Assembly: GCF_003015185.1 (NCBI RefSeq)
Contig: NZ_CP027860.1
Coordinates: 2,232,001 to 2,296,000 of the forward strand
From: Ahniella affigens
GTDB taxonomy: Bacteria; Pseudomonadota; Gammaproteobacteria; Xanthomonadales; Ahniellaceae
Length of the DNA: 64,000 bases
Reading direction: 5' to 3'
The notes beneath the pieces are model-generated. The model saw only the letters and a program-made list of their open reading frames with translations. It did no database searches and was not told where the DNA came from. Shown here in pieces: positions 61,883 through 64,000 of this stretch. Made by a program: the position numbers and the translations under genes. Each line of letters opens with the position of its first letter. The stretch's first letter is position 1.

Positions 61883-61939
61883 GCACTGAGTCCGGCACTC
61901 AAGCCTGCCCCGGCGAAGGCCGGGGTCCGGACTCAGTGC
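61883..61939. repeat. REP-like extragenic palindrome
   Basis: A nested stem-loop: outer 13-bp perfect arms GCACTGAGTCCGG / CCGGACTCAGTGC (61883-61895 and 61927-61939), inner CCCCGGC-GAAG-GCCGGGG (61908-61925). The inner part is the core of a REP family common in proteobacteria. It lies in the gap between the ligase and the TenA-like gene and may attenuate read-through. Confidence 0.75.
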
Positions 61940-62062
61940 ACCAGAACCAAGCACTTGCGCGCTTGATTCTGGGCGGGCCATCCATGGCCCGCATCGCCTC
62001 TGAACGTGTTCAGAGGCTGCCGATCAGTCTCAGGATCAGTACCCACTACAAGGAGTCGAAGC

Positions 62063-62776
62063 ATGACCGATACGCCCACGCCAACCGCTGCAGTCCGCAA
62101 GCAACCGTTTCACGATCGCCTACTCGCCGAGACGAGCGCGGAACGTTCAGCGCTATTGTCGATTCCGATCATTCAGGAGGCGTTGTCGGGTCGGATCCGA
62201 CGCGAGGACTATCTGAGCTTTCTGACGGAGGCGTTCCACCATGTCCGGCACACGGTGCCGCTGCTGATGGCCTGTGGGGCACGATTGCCGGCGCGCTTGG
62301 AGTGGTTGCGCACTGCGGTCGCCGAGTACATCGAAGAGGAAGTCGGCCATCACGAGTGGATTCTGGATGATCTCGCGGCGTCGGGCGCGAATCGCGATGC
62401 CAGTGCCGCCTCAACACCTGCAGAAGCCACCGAACTGATGGTGGCCTACGCCTATGACACGATTGCGCGTCGGAACCCGGTCGGGTTCTTCGGCATGGTG
62501 CTGGTACTGGAAGGCACCAGCGTCGCGCTGGCCACCCGCGCGGCCGAGACCATTGAGGCAAGCCTGGGCTTGCCACGTAACGCTTTCAGCTACTTGCGCT
62601 CGCACGGTGATCTGGACATTGAGCACACCGGCTTCTTTGAGCGCTTGATGAACCAACTGGACGACCCAGATGATCAAGCAGCCGTCATTCATGCTGCGAA
62701 GCGGTTCTACAAACTCTACGGCGATGTGTTCCGCGGGTTGCGTGCCGCAACGCCGGCATTGGCGGTGGCGGCATGA
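62063..62776 (+). CDS. TenA/heme-oxygenase-like (HDO) protein
   Basis: A 237-residue all-helical protein with AAGGAGTCGAAGC before the ATG. It fits the TenA/PqqC/heme-oxygenase-like fold: FHDRLLAETSAERSALLSIP, EDYLSFLTEAFHHVRHTVPL, IEEEVGHHEWILDDLA and HGDLDIEHTGFFERLM. The E-x-x-x-E-x-G-H-H pattern and later D-x-x-H could ligate a di-iron centre, as in heme-oxygenase-like di-iron oxidases. It overlaps the SDR gene by ATGA. It probably oxidises the ligase-activated acyl intermediate; inference. Confidence 0.8.
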   Translation: MTDTPTPTAAVRKQPFHDRLLAETSAERSALLSIPIIQEALSGRIRREDYLSFLTEAFHHVRHTVPLLMACGARLPARLEWLRTAVAEYIEEEVGHHEWILDDLAASGANRDASAASTPAEATELMVAYAYDTIARRNPVGFFGMVLVLEGTSVALATRAAETIEASLGLPRNAFSYLRSHGDLDIEHTGFFERLMNQLDDPDDQAAVIHAAKRFYKLYGDVFRGLRAATPALAVAA

Positions 62777-63567
62777 GCGCGCTCACTGATCAGACCGTTC
62801 TGCTGACCGGCGCCAGTGGCGGCATTGGGATGGCGCTTTGCGAGGCGTTGGTCAAGGCCGGCGCGCGCGTATTGGCCGTGGGTCGCAATGAGCAAAAGCT
62901 GCGCGAGTTGGCCGCCCAGCATCCTTTCGGCAAGGTGCTGTGGGTGAAAGCCGATCTGGCAAGCCCCGATGGCCCTGCCCAAGTCGTTGCGGCGGCCGAA
63001 CGCGTACAACCGACACCATCCATTGTCGTCATGGCGCATGCCCAATCCGCGTTCAACCTGTTCGAGGATCAGTCGCCAGAAATGCTGCAACAGCTGGTGC
63101 AGGTGAATCTTCAGGCGCCGATGATGTTGGTGCATGGCCTATTGCCCCTGCTGAAGCGGCATGCCAATGCGTCGGTCGTCGCGATTGGTTCGACCTTCGG
63201 CAGTCTGGCGTTTCCCGGCTTCGCCGCTTACAGCGCCACCAAATTCGGCCTGCGCGGTTTGATGGAAGGCCTGGCGCGGGAGTATGGCGACAGCGCGTTG
63301 CGCTTCCAGTACTTGTCGCCTCGGGCCACGCGGACCGCGTTCAATAGTCCGCAGGTCGAGGCGATGAATCGCGAAATGAAGGTCAGCCAGGATGATCCGG
63401 CTGATGTCGCCGCGCAACTCGTTGACGCCATTGTCCGGGGCGATCGCCGGATGCAGATCGGTTGGCCAGAAAAACTGTTCGCACGCTTGAATGGTGCCCT
63501 GCCCGGCCTGGTCGATCGCAATCTGATCGCGCAGTTACCCATTGTTCGCCGGCACGCACGTTCTTGA
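62773..63567 (+). CDS. Short-chain dehydrogenase/reductase
   Basis: A 264-residue SDR. The NAD(P) motif TGASGGIG is at residues 12-19, followed by VLAVGRNEQKLRELAAQ (basic, suggesting NADPH). The active site is S in AIGSTFGS and the YSATK motif near residue 158. It acts in the cytoplasm on an unknown carbonyl or alcohol. It overlaps the TenA-like gene, so both belong to the same pathway. Confidence 0.9.
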   Translation: MSALTDQTVLLTGASGGIGMALCEALVKAGARVLAVGRNEQKLRELAAQHPFGKVLWVKADLASPDGPAQVVAAAERVQPTPSIVVMAHAQSAFNLFEDQSPEMLQQLVQVNLQAPMMLVHGLLPLLKRHANASVVAIGSTFGSLAFPGFAAYSATKFGLRGLMEGLAREYGDSALRFQYLSPRATRTAFNSPQVEAMNREMKVSQDDPADVAAQLVDAIVRGDRRMQIGWPEKLFARLNGALPGLVDRNLIAQLPIVRRHARS

Positions 63568-63629
63568 GGGCGCTTGCCCTGAACCTCCCCTTCATTGTTC
63601 TTCGTCGCACCCACTATCAGGAGTCCATC

Positions 63630-64000
63630 ATGGTTGCTCGTTTCCGTTTCTCACTCATCAGCATGACGCTGTTTGGGCTGCTCGGCTCACCGTTCGCCTT
63701 TGCGGGCGATCTCTCCCAGGAAGTCAGTGCGATTCGCGATCGCTGGGCCGAAGTCAACTACCAGGTTCCGAAGGACGATCGCGAAGACGCGTTTGCAGCA
63801 CTTGCTGACGAAGCGGCAAAGGTGAAGGCCGCTGCGCCCAAAGACCCGTCGGCGCTGATTTGGGAAGGCATTGTGCTGTCGAGCTATGCGGGCGCGCGGG
63901 GCGGCCTGGGCGCTCTGAGTTTGACGAAGCAAGCGCGCGCCGATTTCGAGTCGGCCATCGCGCTCGACCCGAATGCGTTGGATGGCTCCGCGCAAACCAG
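63630..64000 (+). CDS. Exported TPR-like protein (cut by window end)
   Basis: ATG 63630 follows CAGGAGTCCATC. A signal peptide (FSLISMTLFGLLGSPFAFA) leads to a helical domain, RDRWAEVNYQVPKDDREDAF, then ALIWEGIVLSSYAGARGG and the TPR-style ARADFESAIALDPNALDGSA. The frame runs off the window at residue ~123. It is the last visible gene of the operon and may be a periplasmic assembly factor. Confidence 0.75.
   Translation, partial: MVARFRFSLISMTLFGLLGSPFAFAGDLSQEVSAIRDRWAEVNYQVPKDDREDAFAALADEAAKVKAAAPKDPSALIWEGIVLSSYAGARGGLGALSLTKQARADFESAIALDPNALDGSAQT

Overview
The window is a 64 kb stretch of a GC-rich bacterial chromosome or large island. TonB-dependent receptors, TolC/RND tripartite efflux systems and exported diheme cytochromes mark it as Gram-negative. 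The protein style (RND metal efflux, thermostable hemolysin cluster, Carboxypeptidase-regulatory-like exported proteins) fits a Gammaproteobacterium, possibly Lysobacterales (Xanthomonadales). That placement is inference: no rRNA, tRNA or CRISPR array was found to anchor it.

Layout. (1) 0.4-5 kb: a FecA-like TonB receptor, then a leftward pair of an unknown membrane protein and an HhH/PD-(D/E)XK-like putative nuclease. (2) 5-14 kb: a leftward copper/silver-type operon. It runs small exported Cys/His protein, CusC, CusB, CusA, small ORF, porin-like outer-membrane protein, diheme cytochrome c and a small exported protein. A perfect FNR/ANR box lies just upstream. (3) 14-30 kb: a heavy-metal island with signs of decay. 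It has an island-gene remnant, a P1B-4 ATPase split by an in-frame TGA, PII-like protein/CzcA/CzcB/CzcC with a CzcI-like small protein, an FTR1 iron permease fused to cytochrome c, and a tandemly duplicated CDF transporter/MerR pair in which each copy has lost a different gene. A collapsed CusB-CusA remnant closes it. (4) 30-49 kb: a defence-like accessory region. It has a three-gene operon around a NERD-domain helicase, a cytosine-5 methyltransferase convergent with a GHKL-ATPase/nuclease (MORC-type R-M), and two tyrosine-recombinase-family genes. It also has a KfrA / Gp37-Gp68 / TcmP / DUF2971-like operon and a SIR2-domain protein with four 40-residue TPR-like repeats. (5) 49-54 kb: a DUF4272 protein, a putative lipoprotein hydrolase and a HEAT-repeat protein, with partial duplication of the HEAT/DUF4272 junction. 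(6) 54-59 kb: an iron-uptake block of PepSY reductase-like protein, tiny membrane protein and TonB receptor, flanked by two paralogous exported Carboxypeptidase-regulatory-like proteins. (7) 59.7-64 kb: an overlapping operon of thermostable-hemolysin-like protein, AMP-forming ligase, TenA/heme-oxygenase-like protein, SDR and a TPR-like exported protein cut by the window end.

How the parts work together. The metal genes form outer-membrane/periplasm/inner-membrane efflux routes for monovalent (Cus-type) and divalent (Czc-type, CDF, P1B-4) cations, with MerR control. The 30-49 kb genes look like a mobile accessory island rich in nucleic-acid-targeting and NAD-targeting domains. The most novel candidates are the NERD-helicase three-gene operon, the recombinase/KfrA/Gp68/TcmP module, and the complementary decay of the duplicated CDF-MerR pair.
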